Positions 28,308-38,620 of a stretch of DNA of 64,000 nucleotides are shown here, in pieces. The notes beneath the pieces are model-generated. The model was not told the origin of the DNA, made no database searches, and saw only the letters and a list, made by a program, of their open reading frames with translations. This DNA is from AP-15 sp963747735. GTDB lineage: Bacteria > Pseudomonadota > Alphaproteobacteria > ATCC43930 > CGMCC-115725. A program made the translations under genes and the position numbers. Numbering within the stretch: the stretch's first letter is position 1; every line of letters starts with the position of its first letter. The stretch lies in the NCBI GenBank assembly GCA_963747735.1, contig CAVVGE010000015.1, positions 72,998-136,997 on the forward strand. The letters are read 5' to 3'.

Positions 28308-29506
28308 GCGAGCTTAGCTTCGTTCCCGGCGGGACGCCGCCTCCGGCGGAAGGCGCGCCCTTGCCGCACTACGTCTCGGACGCCCCGTTCGACCCTTACC
28401 TCGTCGAGCCGATGACGGCGGCGCAAGAGCGCTTCTACATGGCGTCCGAGTGGCGGATGGTGTGGTGGAAATTGCGCCGCCACCGGGTCGCCGTCGTTGC
28501 CGGGGCGATCCTCCTGGTCATGTACCTGTCGATCCTGATCAGCGAGTTTCTCGCCCCCTACCCGCTCGACGCCCGCAACACCGACTTTATCTACGCGCCG
28601 CCGATGCGGATCCATATTTTCGACGATAACGGCCGGCTCGCCGCGCCTTATGTGCTGGGCTACGATTATCACCTCGATATGAGCCGGTTGGCCCGGGTCT
28701 ACACGCCGAACCCGAATAAGCATCAAACGCTGCGGTTTTTCTGTCATGGCGGCGAGTACGATTTCTGGCACGTATTGCCCGGCGATCTGCACCTCGCCTG
28801 CGCCGCCAAGGGCGGGCAGCTGTTTCTGCTCGGCACCGACCGGCTCGGCCGCGACATGCTTTCGCGCATCCTGTACGGGGCGCGGATCTCGCTGACGATC
28901 GGGCTCCTCGGCGTCTCGGTCAGCTTTACCCTCGGCATCCTGATCGGCGGGATCGCCGGCTATTACGGCGGCTGGACCGACATCCTCATTCAGCGCGGGA
29001 TCGAGGTCGTCCAGTCCTTCCCGCATCTGCCGCTGTGGATGGCGTTGTCGGCGATCCTGCCGGTCAGCTGGAGCCCGGTCCTCGTCTATATCGGCATCAC
29101 CGTGATCCTCGGCATGATCGAGTGGACGCATCTGGCGCGCGCCGTGCGCTCGAAATTGCTGGCCTTGCGCGAGGAGGATTTTTGCACCGCGGCGGTGCTG
29201 ATGGGCGCGCGCCCGGCGCGCATCATCGGCCGCCATCTGCTGCCGAGCTTTATGAGCCACCTGATCGCCTCGGCGACCTTGGTGATCCCCAGCATGATCC
29301 TCGGCGAGACCGCGCTCTCGTTCCTCGGCCTCGGCTTGCGCCCGCCGATGACGAGCTGGGGCGTGCTCTTGAACGAGGCCCAGAACATCAATGTCGTCGC
29401 ACTCTACCCGTGGCTGATGCTGCCGGTCGCCGCCGTCATCGTCACGGTGCTCGCCTTCAATTTTTTCGGCGACGGGCTGCGCGACGCCGCCGACCCCTAC
29501 CACTGA
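28304..29506 (+). CDS. Oligopeptide-type ABC importer permease, DppC/YejE-like
   Basis: About 400 residues from TTG 28304, overlapping the upstream stop as TTGA. The N-terminal region before the first helix is long (about 60 residues) and a soluble insert of about 100 residues (LDARNTDFIYAPPMRIHIF onward) separates helix 1 from LGTDRLGRDMLSRILYGARI, the DppC motif. The EAA loop CTAAVLMGARPARIIGRHLLP follows, then ALSFLGLGLRPPMTSWG. The long insert is also seen in YejE-type permeases and supports a Yej-like importer. It is the last gene of the chain and ends 9 bp from a convergent gene. Confidence 0.92.
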   Translation: MSELSFVPGGTPPPAEGAPLPHYVSDAPFDPYLVEPMTAAQERFYMASEWRMVWWKLRRHRVAVVAGAILLVMYLSILISEFLAPYPLDARNTDFIYAPPMRIHIFDDNGRLAAPYVLGYDYHLDMSRLARVYTPNPNKHQTLRFFCHGGEYDFWHVLPGDLHLACAAKGGQLFLLGTDRLGRDMLSRILYGARISLTIGLLGVSVSFTLGILIGGIAGYYGGWTDILIQRGIEVVQSFPHLPLWMALSAILPVSWSPVLVYIGITVILGMIEWTHLARAVRSKLLALREEDFCTAAVLMGARPARIIGRHLLPSFMSHLIASATLVIPSMILGETALSFLGLGLRPPMTSWGVLLNEAQNINVVALYPWLMLPVAAVIVTVLAFNFFGDGLRDAADPYH

Positions 29507-29515
29507 GCCGCACTC

Positions 29516-30346
29516 TCAGGGCCGCAGCACCAGCCCTTCCTGGGCGACGACGGTGCCGGGGCGAGCCGCACCCGCGGCGGCGGCGACCCGGTCCATAAAC
29601 GCGTCGTCATGGCCGGGGTCGTGGTGGAAGATGACCAGTGTGCCCACCTTTGCCGCATCGGCCAGGCGCACGCCTTCCTCCCAGGTCGAATGGCCCCAAT
29701 CCTTGTGGGACGGATATTCGGCGTCGGTGTAGGTGGCGTCGTAGATCATCAGATCGGCATGGTCGGCCAGACCCAGCACATTGCGGTCGAGGCCGCCCGG
29801 CCGCTGCTCGGTATCGGTGATATAGGTCACCGTCTTGCCGGCAAATTCGATGCGATACCCGGTGGCGCCGTTCGGGTGGTTCAACGCAGCGGTCGCGATC
29901 CGGATGCCGGGATGCGGCGTCAAGGCGGCGCCGGCGGCAAAATCGACAAACCGGATCTTGGCGGCAAAGATACCCATCGGCACCGGGAACAACGGCGCGA
30001 TCATCGTTTTCTTGAGCACCGCTTCGATGCGGACCCCATTCAAATGGCCGGCCCAGATGCGGATTTGGCTGCGCAAATCATAGCACGGGGCAAAAAACGG
30101 CAAGCCGCAGACATGGTCGAAATGGGTGTGGCTGAAAAACAGGTCGAGCTCGACCGGCGCCGCCGCGCGCATCAGCTCGTTGCCGGCCACGCGCAGCCCG
30201 GTGCCGCCGTCGAACAGCATCAGCCGCTCGCCGCATCTGATCTCGACGCAAGAGGTGTTGCCGCCATAGCGCACGGTGTCGGGCCCCGGGCAGGCGATGC
30301 TGCCGCGCACGCCCCAAAACCGCACCGAATAATCCGAATGGGCCAA
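29516..30346 (-). CDS. Metallo-beta-lactamase-fold hydrolase
   Basis: 276 residues. VRFWGVRGSIACPGPDTVRYG begins it, FSHTHFDHVCGLPFFAP is the HxHxDH metal motif, AALNHPNGATGYRIE, YITDTEQ and YDATYTDAEY supply later metal ligands, and FHHDPGHDD lies near the end. This layout matches the RNase Z/PhnP-like group of MBL proteins annotated as cAMP phosphodiesterase-like or unknown. A cytoplasmic hydrolase of phosphodiester or similar bonds is likely; the substrate is unknown. It is convergent with the permease gene and divergent from the next small gene. Confidence 0.88.
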   Translation of the reverse strand: MAHSDYSVRFWGVRGSIACPGPDTVRYGGNTSCVEIRCGERLMLFDGGTGLRVAGNELMRAAAPVELDLFFSHTHFDHVCGLPFFAPCYDLRSQIRIWAGHLNGVRIEAVLKKTMIAPLFPVPMGIFAAKIRFVDFAAGAALTPHPGIRIATAALNHPNGATGYRIEFAGKTVTYITDTEQRPGGLDRNVLGLADHADLMIYDATYTDAEYPSHKDWGHSTWEEGVRLADAAKVGTLVIFHHDPGHDDAFMDRVAAAAGAARPGTVVAQEGLVLRP

Positions 30347-30434
30347 GGCCCAATCCCTCGCCGCGTCACGCTACGACCAATATATCGTTGAAATTCGGAA
30401 AAAAAGCTAGACGGCACGGCGCGAGCTGCGGGCT

Positions 30435-30463
30435 TTGACGTTTTTTTTCGGGATGTTCATCTA
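30435..30463 (+). promoter_or_regulatory. Candidate sigma-70-type promoter for the gene at 30527
   Basis: TTGACG at 30435-30440 and CATCTA at 30458-30463 are separated by 17 bases in an AT-rich patch (eight T in a row) of an otherwise GC-rich region. This intergenic gap lies between divergent genes, so promoters are expected. The match is good at -35 and modest at -10; no experiment supports it. Confidence 0.35.
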
Positions 30464-30526
30464 AACCTGTCGTTAACCAGATCGGCTTAGTCAGGGAGCG
30501 GTCCCCCCAACCGCAACGAGAAACCG

Positions 30527-30745
30527 ATGCTGCCACCCGATTATCAAGATGCCATCGCGACATTTTTGCGCACCAAGGGCGTTACGCGCTGCCCGACGGT
30601 ATGCGTGGTCCCGACCCAGGCGACGGTCGCCGAAGCCGATCGCGCGGCCTATCGCGACTATGTGGCGGCACGCGAGGCGGAACGCCGCGAAAGGTTGAAA
30701 TCCTCGCAAGAGGCGGCTCGTTTACCGGTGCCGACACTGCTATAG
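30527..30745 (+). CDS. Small conserved hypothetical protein
   Basis: 72 residues, MLPPDYQDAIATFLRTKGVT followed by RCPTVCVVPTQATVAEADRA and a charged C-terminal helix (AAREAERRERLKSSQEAARL). Proteins with the pattern CPTxCVxPTQ are, as far as I recall, common small alphaproteobacterial orphans; no function is known to me. ATG 30527 follows an intergenic region with a plausible promoter. The gene ends 20 bp before the FAD monooxygenase and may share its transcript. A cytoplasmic protein is likely, with no membrane segment or signal. Confidence 0.6.
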   Translation: MLPPDYQDAIATFLRTKGVTRCPTVCVVPTQATVAEADRAAYRDYVAAREAERRERLKSSQEAARLPVPTLL

Positions 30746-30765
30746 CTGTTGCCGAGGAAGCTGCC

Positions 30766-31989
30766 ATGGCTGCCGACGACATCTCCGTGCGCTGCTGCAT
30801 CGCCGGCGGCGGCCCTGCCGGCATGATGCTGGGCCTGCTGCTGGCGCGCGCTGGCGTCGCAGTGCTGGTGCTCGAAAAGCACGCCGATTTTTTGCGCGAT
30901 TTTCGCGGCGACACGATCCACGCTTCGACCCTCGAAATCATGCATGAGCTCGGCCTGCTCGACGAATTTTTGCGCCGGCCGCATCAGGAGGTGCGGCAGT
31001 TCGGCGCCCAGATCGGCGGCGCCTTTCTCGACATCGCCGATTTTACCCACTTGCCGACCCACTGCCGCTTTATCGCCTTGATGCCACAATGGGATTTCTT
31101 GAGCTTCGTGGCCGAAGCGGCGCGCCGCTATCCGGCGTTTCGGCTCGAAATGGAGGCCGAGGTTACCGATCTGGTCGAGACCGGCGGGCGGGTGACCGGG
31201 TTGCGCGCCGAGACCCCGGAGGGCGAGCTGCTCGTGCATGCCGATCTCGTCGTCGGCGCCGATGGGCGGCATTCGACGGTGCGCGAAAAGGCAGGGCTCC
31301 GGGGTGTCGATTTCGGCGCGCCGATGGATGTGTTGTGGACGCGGGTGTCGCGGCGGCCGGGCGATCCGGGGCAGATCCTGGGGCGGGCGGAAGCCGGCCG
31401 GTTTCTCGTGATGCTCGATCGCGGCGACTATTGGCAATGCGCGTTCGTGATCCCGAAGGGCGGGTTCGACGAGCTCAAGGGCCGCGGCTTGCCGGCCTTC
31501 CGCGACGAGGTCGTGGCGCTGGCACCCTATCTCGCCGACCGGATCGGCGAAATCGACGACTGGTCGCAGGTCAAGCTGTTGACCGTCTCAGTCGATCGGC
31601 TGCAGAGGTGGCACCGGCCGGGCCTCTTGTGCATCGGCGACGCCGCCCACGCGATGTCGCCGGTCGGCGGCGTCGGCATCAACCTCGCGATCCAGGATGC
31701 GGTTGCCGCCGCCAACATCTTGGCTGCGCGGCTGCTGCAAGGAGCGGCTTCGGACGACGATCTGCACCGGGTCCAGCGCCGTCGCACCTTCCCGACCTGG
31801 GCGACCCAGCGCTTGCAGCTGTTCATCCAGAACCGGGTGATCCGCCGCGTCCTGCAGCACGATGCGCGGCCGAAGCCGCCCTTTGCTTTCAAGCTCTTGG
31901 GCTGGTTGCCGTTTCTGCGCCGCATCCCGGCCCGGCTGATCGGCCTCGGTTTTCGCCCGGAGCACGTCGAGATTTCCGCCCAGGCTTGA
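30766..31989 (+). CDS. FAD-dependent monooxygenase / oxidoreductase
   Basis: 407 residues from ATG 30766, with GAGGAAG 5 bases upstream. Class A flavoprotein monooxygenase layout: CCIAGGGPAGMMLGLLLARAG (dinucleotide-binding loop), VVGADGRHSTVREKAG (DG motif) and LLCIGDAAHAMSPVGGVGIN (GD motif). These enzymes hydroxylate aromatic or similar substrates with NAD(P)H, and some act as epoxidases or halogenases. No substrate clue is available from neighbours. It is 58 bp upstream of the amidase pair. Confidence 0.88.
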   Translation: MAADDISVRCCIAGGGPAGMMLGLLLARAGVAVLVLEKHADFLRDFRGDTIHASTLEIMHELGLLDEFLRRPHQEVRQFGAQIGGAFLDIADFTHLPTHCRFIALMPQWDFLSFVAEAARRYPAFRLEMEAEVTDLVETGGRVTGLRAETPEGELLVHADLVVGADGRHSTVREKAGLRGVDFGAPMDVLWTRVSRRPGDPGQILGRAEAGRFLVMLDRGDYWQCAFVIPKGGFDELKGRGLPAFRDEVVALAPYLADRIGEIDDWSQVKLLTVSVDRLQRWHRPGLLCIGDAAHAMSPVGGVGINLAIQDAVAAANILAARLLQGAASDDDLHRVQRRRTFPTWATQRLQLFIQNRVIRRVLQHDARPKPPFAFKLLGWLPFLRRIPARLIGLGFRPEHVEISAQA

Positions 31990-32047
31990 TGCCGGCGCGG
32001 CAATCGTTCTCTAATCGCGCTCCCGCTGCCGGCAAGGGAGCAACGCG

Positions 32048-32233
32048 ATGAACTCCGAGGATCTCAGCCGCGAGGCCGCTGAAATCGGTCTCGACCTCAA
32101 CCCGCACGAACTCAGGCAATTGGCGCGGGCGACGGCGCTGGCGCGGCGTCTCGCCGATCGGCTGCCGCGCGACCTGCCGCTCGACGCGGAGCCGGCGCTG
32201 GTGTTGCGCTTGCGGCGGCGGGTGCCGCAATGA
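32048..32233 (+). CDS. AtzG-like small subunit (DUF4089-type)
   Basis: 61 residues beginning MNSEDLSREAAEIGLDLNPH, followed by a helical stretch ELRQLARATALARRLADRLP, with GATC-like proportions. Its ATG overlap with the amidase (ATGA at 32230) and its size match AtzG, which forms a complex with the AtzE amidase in the same way that GatC supports GatA. Expected role: stabilising or activating the amidase encoded next. The assignment rests mainly on context, length and pattern rather than strong sequence motifs. Confidence 0.6.
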   Translation: MNSEDLSREAAEIGLDLNPHELRQLARATALARRLADRLPRDLPLDAEPALVLRLRRRVPQ

Positions 32234-33630
32234 GCGCGGCGCTCGCCTATCTCGGGCTCGCCGAGGCGGCCCGGCAAATCCGCCGCCGCGAGCTGTCGCC
32301 GGTCGCGCTGGCCCACGCGCTGATCGGCCGCATCGAGCAGCTCGATCCGGCGCTCAATGCATTCCTGCGGTTCACACCCGAGGCCGCGCTGGGAGAGGCC
32401 AAGGCAGCCGAAGCCGAGATCGCCGCCGGGCGTTATCGCGGCCCGATGCACGGCATCCCCTACGCGCTCAAGGACATCATCGATTATGCCGGGCTGCCGA
32501 CGACCGCGCATTCCAAGGTGCTCGCCGGCAATATCGCCAAGGAGGACGCTTTTGTCGCGGCGCGGCTAAAGGCGGCGGGCGGGGTCCATCTCGGCAAACT
32601 GTCGACGCATGAATTCGCGATCGGCGGACCGAGCTTCGACCTGCCGTGGCCGCCGGCGCGCAACCCGTGGAACCGCGAGCATTTCCCGGGCGGCTCGTCG
32701 AGCGGGTCGGGTGCGGGTCTCGCCGCCGGTTTTTTCCCGGCCGCCCTCGGCACCGATACCGGCGGCTCGGTGCGCAACCCGGCCTCGATGTGCGGTATCG
32801 CCGGGATGAAGCCGACCTATGGCCGGGTCAGCCGGCGCGGCGTCGTGCCCTTGGCGCAATCCCTCGACCATGTCGGGCCGATGACCCGCACGGTGCGCGA
32901 CAACGCGATGCTGCTGGCGGTGATCGCCGGCCACGACCCGCAAGATCCCGCGAGCGCCGACGAGCCGGTCGACGACTATCTCGCCGCGATCGACCAAGGG
33001 GTGCGCGGCTTGCGGATCGGCGCTCTGCGCCATTTCTACACCGATGATTGCGCGGCCGATCCGGAGCAGAGCGCCGCCATCGAAGACGCGCTCGCGATCT
33101 GGCGCGACGCCGGCGCCGTCATCGACGACGTCCGGCTGCCGCCGCTCGAAACGTGGAACGCGCCGACCCGCGTCATCATCGCCGCCGAGGCGTTTGCCGT
33201 GCACGAGCGCTGGCTGCGCGAGCGGCCGGGCGATTACGGCGCGCGCGGCCGCGAACGGCTGCTGCAAGGGGCATTGCTGCGCGCCGCCGACTACATTCAG
33301 GCGCAGCGCCAGCGCTCGCAGCTGACCCGGCTGATGGCCGAGGCGATGCGCGGTTTCGACGCGCTCGTGACGGTATCGAGCCACGACCCCGCGCCCCGCA
33401 TCGACGACGATACGGCACTCGCCCATGCTTATGAACGCCAGGCCCGCATGCCGTTCAACCTGACGGGCTACCCGGCGCTCGTCATCCCGGCCGGCTTCAC
33501 CCGCGCCCAGCACCTGCCCTTGTCCGTGCAGATCGTCGGCCACCCGTTTGAGGAGGCGGCGGTTTATCGCATCGCTCAGGCGTACGAAGCCGCCACCCAT
33601 TGGGTCGACCGGCACCCGCCGCTCGAATGA
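32230..33630 (+). CDS. Amidase-signature hydrolase, AtzE/GatA-like
   Basis: 466 residues. The catalytic Lys lies in IPYALKDIIDYAG and the serine-rich amidase signature in HFPGGSSSGSGAGLAAGFFP with GTDTGGSVRNPAS, giving the Ser-cisSer-Lys triad. The C-terminus has PFNLTGYPALVIPAGF. AtzE hydrolyses 1-carboxybiuret in cyanuric-acid breakdown; broader homologues act on other amides. Pairing with the small AtzG-like gene favours an AtzE-type enzyme over a tRNA amidotransferase, because no gatB is nearby. The actual substrate is unproven. Confidence 0.85.
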   Translation: MSAALAYLGLAEAARQIRRRELSPVALAHALIGRIEQLDPALNAFLRFTPEAALGEAKAAEAEIAAGRYRGPMHGIPYALKDIIDYAGLPTTAHSKVLAGNIAKEDAFVAARLKAAGGVHLGKLSTHEFAIGGPSFDLPWPPARNPWNREHFPGGSSSGSGAGLAAGFFPAALGTDTGGSVRNPASMCGIAGMKPTYGRVSRRGVVPLAQSLDHVGPMTRTVRDNAMLLAVIAGHDPQDPASADEPVDDYLAAIDQGVRGLRIGALRHFYTDDCAADPEQSAAIEDALAIWRDAGAVIDDVRLPPLETWNAPTRVIIAAEAFAVHERWLRERPGDYGARGRERLLQGALLRAADYIQAQRQRSQLTRLMAEAMRGFDALVTVSSHDPAPRIDDDTALAHAYERQARMPFNLTGYPALVIPAGFTRAQHLPLSVQIVGHPFEEAAVYRIAQAYEAATHWVDRHPPLE

Positions 33631-34343
33631 GCCCGCGCGCGCAAGATCCCGACGCCGCGATGATCGCCCGGCGGCTGGTGCGAGGCTGCGACCGGGCGGC
33701 GCTCGCCACCAGCCTCGAGGGCGCGCCCTATGCCTCGCTCGTGCTGGTCGCGGCCGATCTCGACGCGAGCCCGCTGCTGCTGCTCTCCGATCTCGCTCAG
33801 CATAGCCGCAACATCGCCTTCGACCCGCGCGTCTCGCTGCTCTTCGACGGCACCGCCGGTCATGACGACCCGCTCGCCGGCCCGCGCCTCACCCTGCTCG
33901 GGCGGGCCGAAGCTGTCGCGCAGCCGGGTTTGCGCGAGCGCTTTGTCCGGCGCCACCCGACGAGCGCCGCCTATGCCGGGTTTGCCGATTTCCGGCTCTA
34001 CCGCGTCGCCGCCGAGCGCGGGCATCTGGTTGGCGGCTTTGGCCGGATCGAGTGGCTCGACCGGAGCCGGCTGCGGCTTGGCGGCGATGTTGCGGCATTT
34101 GCCGCGGCGGAGGCGGCGATCGTCGCCGAGATCAACCGCGATCGCGCCGAATTGATCGCGTCGCTGGCAAAGCGGTCGCCGGGGCGCACGGGCGAAGGCT
34201 GGCGGATGACCGGCCTCGACCCGGAAGGGGCCGATCTGCGGTGCGGTGGCGAGACCGCCCGGCTCGATTTCGCGACCGCTGCTGCTACACCGGAAGCAGC
34301 GCGCACGAAGCTCTGCGAGGTTGTTGACACCGCGCGTAAATAA
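33627..34343 (+). CDS. HugZ-like / pyridoxamine-phosphate-oxidase-fold protein with DUF2470 tail
   Basis: 238 residues from ATG 33627, overlapping the amidase stop (ATGA). An N-terminal split-barrel reads VRGCDRAALATSLEGAPYAS, LLLLSDLAQHSRNIAFDPRV and PRLTLLGRAEAV. A C-terminal region from AEIVAEINRD onward (ELIASLAKRS; WRMTGLDPEGADL) matches DUF2470, which pairs with this barrel in HugZ-type haem-utilisation proteins. The barrel binds flavin or haem; a role in haem or flavin chemistry is inferred. Its coupling to the amidase gene may be incidental. Confidence 0.8.
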   Translation: MSPRAQDPDAAMIARRLVRGCDRAALATSLEGAPYASLVLVAADLDASPLLLLSDLAQHSRNIAFDPRVSLLFDGTAGHDDPLAGPRLTLLGRAEAVAQPGLRERFVRRHPTSAAYAGFADFRLYRVAAERGHLVGGFGRIEWLDRSRLRLGGDVAAFAAAEAAIVAEINRDRAELIASLAKRSPGRTGEGWRMTGLDPEGADLRCGGETARLDFATAAATPEAARTKLCEVVDTARK

Positions 34344-34476
34344 CGCAGTACCGGGTAGAACTTTTGACAGAAGCGGCAGTGTATGATACGGGCGCGGCGA
34401 CAAATGGGGCGCGGACGTGCCCAAGGCGCGCCGGGCCTGCCCCCAGGAGGAAATGTCGCATGAAGAGGACGATCCG

Positions 34477-36079
<1,603 letters not shown>

Positions 36080-36106
36080 CCATAGCCGCTGCCGAGCAGG
36101 AAGCGA

Positions 36107-36140
36107 AAACGCCCCAATCCTTGCGGATTGGGGCGTTTCT
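36107..36140. terminator. Bidirectional Rho-independent terminator
   Basis: A perfect 14-bp stem (AAACGCCCCAATCC at 36107-36120 with its complement at 36125-36138) and a TTGC loop lie between the convergent pckA and alpha/beta-hydrolase genes. The stem ends in a run of T on the plus strand and, because its base is A-rich, also reads as a T tract on the minus strand. It should stop transcription from both sides. Confidence 0.9.
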
Positions 36141-36151
36141 TTGGTCCGAGC

Positions 36152-38311
36152 TTAGGGCTTGGCTGGAATTATCACCAGCGCGGCCGGCCCCGTGTAGGTC
36201 TCGACATCGGTCACGACGCCCGGGATCTCCAACAGGAAGCGCTGCGCCACCAGCGCGTTGGCCGCTGCGGTTACCGCCGCGAGGTAATTGGCGTTGGTCC
36301 CAGAGGAGTTGCCGTAGCGCGCCTGCAGCGACGGGCGCGGGTCCCCGTTGCGGTCGGCCTCGGTATCGGCGAACGAGAGCCGCTGGCCGCTCGCGTCGCA
36401 GCCATCGACCAGCACCGCCCCGCCGGTCTCGCCCGCCGGGGTCGCCCGCAACGCCCAGCCGGTATAGGTCGCCAAGGGCACCGCGACATCGGGCACGCGG
36501 ATGCCGGCGACGTCGTTGCCGTCGGAATCGGTCTTCGGCACAAACGCCGGATAGGGCGTGCCGAGCGATTTTGGCGGCAGGACCGTCAGGATGCCGTCGT
36601 CGAGCTGATGGCCGAAATCCCACAGATTGCCGTTGTGCATGACGCCGTTATAGGTGACCCCGGGAATGCTGGGGAAGCCCTCGACCGTCTGCGGCAACGC
36701 GGCAACGAGCGTGCCGTCGAGCCGCCGCGGCACGCGGTTTGCCGGGGGCTCGACACCTTTGCTGACCCAATCGTCGAGATCGACGAGGAGCGCGCGCAAG
36801 ACCGGGTCGGGCTTGATCGGGTTTTGCGGCTCGCGGCAGATGCCGGCAGCCGAGCCCGCGCCGTGCGGCTGGCTCGAAAACAGATAGTAGCGCACGTTCT
36901 GTTGCAGATTAAGGTCGAGATCGTGGCCGAAGGTATCCGTTGTCAGCAACGAGCCGGCCTTTGCCCAGTATTCGTTTGCCGAGTTTGCCTCGATCAGCTT
37001 GGGGCAAGTGCCGCTCTTCTGGCAGGCCCGGAGGCGCCCGTCGAATTTGCCGGTGAACGGGTCGAACAGGAGCTGATTGGCAAAGGGAAACTGGATCTCG
37101 GGATACCAGCGGGCGATGTGCTGCCGATGGGTCCGCGTCGGCTGCGAAAAGCGATAATTGCCAAAGATGCCGCTGCCGCCGGCCTTCCAATTGAGCACGC
37201 CGTCAACCGCCATCTCGGGCAATCCACGATGGTCGCGGCCGTGGCCGAAACCGTGGTTCCACTTCGCGGTCGTGGCGCGGTCCACCTGATTGAAGCCGAG
37301 CAGCAGGAAGTCGTGCATCGTCCGGCAGGGCTGGGACGAGCAAAAGGTGTAGATGTCCTGCACATCTCCCGCGAGGGGGTTCGCGTTGCCGGCATCGTCG
37401 GCTTGGGCGTCGCGGAAAAAGGCGGCGATGTCGCGGATCGCGGCGAGTCCGAGACCGGCGACTTTCGGGTTCATCGCCTGATAGCTGAACTCGTAAAGGC
37501 CGCTCGGGCCGAAGACGCCGGGATCGCCGAAATTGGTTCCCGCCGGGTTCAAATGGATCGCGGTGAGGGTGCTGTCGGTGTAGTCCCAGCTCGATGACGG
37601 CAATGCGATCGGCGTGTCGCCAAAATTCGCGCGCACCGTAAGGAGCGCTTGCGCCTTGTTCGGGCTCGCCGCCGCATAGGTCAGCGGTTCGCTCGATGGG
37701 GTCGAGCCGGCGTCGATATCGAATTCTTCGACCGCGACACCGGTGATCGGCTTTTTGCCTTTTGTCACGACCGGAACGGTGACCCCGAAGAGCCCGGTCG
37801 GGTCGCCCTGCGCGACGGTGATGTCCCACCCGGTTTCGAGGATCGAGTACCCTTCGTTCATCAGAAAGCCGTTGCCGGGATTGCTTGATGTCGAGGTCGT
37901 GCTCGCGCCGCCCGAGTTCAGGATCGACAAGGCGTCGGTGCGGCCTCGGTTGGTGACGTCGTAGAGGAGCCGGTGGTTGCCTTTTGTCAAATCCGTCGGG
38001 ACCAGCAGCTGAAAGTCGGTCGAATACTCGACCATGCCGTGCATGTTGCGCGGCGCCAGGCCGATATCGACAATGACGGCGTTGAGCGGGTCGTTCGGGT
38101 CGACCTCGCCGTTGATCGTCCCGTTGATCATTTGATAGGTGCCGGCGCCGAACGTGGCGCTCCCAAAGGTCGGCGATTGCGACGTGGTCGCGTTGATGGT
38201 GATTTGCGTCACCCGCGCCGGCGCCTCCGGCATCAGCGCCAACAGTGCCAGACCGGCCGCCAAGCCGCCCATTGCAGGCCTGAGCAAAAAGGGCAGAGAT
38301 AGAGGTTTCAT
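36152..38311 (-). CDS. Large secreted alpha/beta hydrolase domain protein (Abhydrolase_10-like)
   Basis: 719 residues from ATG 38311. A signal peptide (MKPLSLPFLLRP then a hydrophobic core) is followed by the domain usually annotated alpha/beta hydrolase domain-containing protein. Visible marks: GNHRLLYDVTNRGRTDALSI, FLMNEGYSILETGWD, FSYQAMNPKVAGLGLAAIRD, a possible nucleophile region SSQPCRTMHDFLLLGFN and FDPFTGKFDGRLRACQKSG. The usual GxSQxGR nucleophile elbow is not exact here; the aligned residues read CSSQPCR. Exported, probably periplasmic. Substrate unknown; esterase-like activity is the family expectation. Confidence 0.78.
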   Translation of the reverse strand: MKPLSLPFLLRPAMGGLAAGLALLALMPEAPARVTQITINATTSQSPTFGSATFGAGTYQMINGTINGEVDPNDPLNAVIVDIGLAPRNMHGMVEYSTDFQLLVPTDLTKGNHRLLYDVTNRGRTDALSILNSGGASTTSTSSNPGNGFLMNEGYSILETGWDITVAQGDPTGLFGVTVPVVTKGKKPITGVAVEEFDIDAGSTPSSEPLTYAAASPNKAQALLTVRANFGDTPIALPSSSWDYTDSTLTAIHLNPAGTNFGDPGVFGPSGLYEFSYQAMNPKVAGLGLAAIRDIAAFFRDAQADDAGNANPLAGDVQDIYTFCSSQPCRTMHDFLLLGFNQVDRATTAKWNHGFGHGRDHRGLPEMAVDGVLNWKAGGSGIFGNYRFSQPTRTHRQHIARWYPEIQFPFANQLLFDPFTGKFDGRLRACQKSGTCPKLIEANSANEYWAKAGSLLTTDTFGHDLDLNLQQNVRYYLFSSQPHGAGSAAGICREPQNPIKPDPVLRALLVDLDDWVSKGVEPPANRVPRRLDGTLVAALPQTVEGFPSIPGVTYNGVMHNGNLWDFGHQLDDGILTVLPPKSLGTPYPAFVPKTDSDGNDVAGIRVPDVAVPLATYTGWALRATPAGETGGAVLVDGCDASGQRLSFADTEADRNGDPRPSLQARYGNSSGTNANYLAAVTAAANALVAQRFLLEIPGVVTDVETYTGPAALVIIPAKP

Positions 38312-38620
38312 TCCAGGCTTCCCCCATTGGATGAGGTGTGTTTTGCACGGCCCGCTATGGCCGGGCGGCACGCAGCCTGCCGCGAAGCCGCCCTATTCGC
38401 AACATCATTCAGCCCGGTTTCGCCGCAATCAAGGCAAGAAGCGCCGTCCAGACGGGCGGCGGCTATTCACAAATCGGTGATGATCGCCGTGCGGGCCGGC
38501 CGCCGGTTTTGGGCGCGGGCCGTCGTGCCCGGCCCATATGTGGCCCGCGCACGGCCCGATCGGCTCATGCCTCGCCCGACCCAAAGCCGCACGCGGCGCC
38601 GCGGGCCGCGTTGTCGCCTC
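38312..38620. other. Intergenic region without recognised gene
   Basis: 309 bp between the hydrolase start and the next minus-strand gene. It holds the hydrolase ribosome site (GGGGGAAG on the minus strand near 38322-38329) and GC-rich stretches with short inverted repeats. I see no convincing coding frame, RNA gene or terminator. Confidence 0.6.

Noticed and set aside
34364..34390. Promoter upstream of pckA (TTGACA with TATGAT)
   Set aside because: The two boxes are only 12 bases apart, too close for a sigma-70 promoter.
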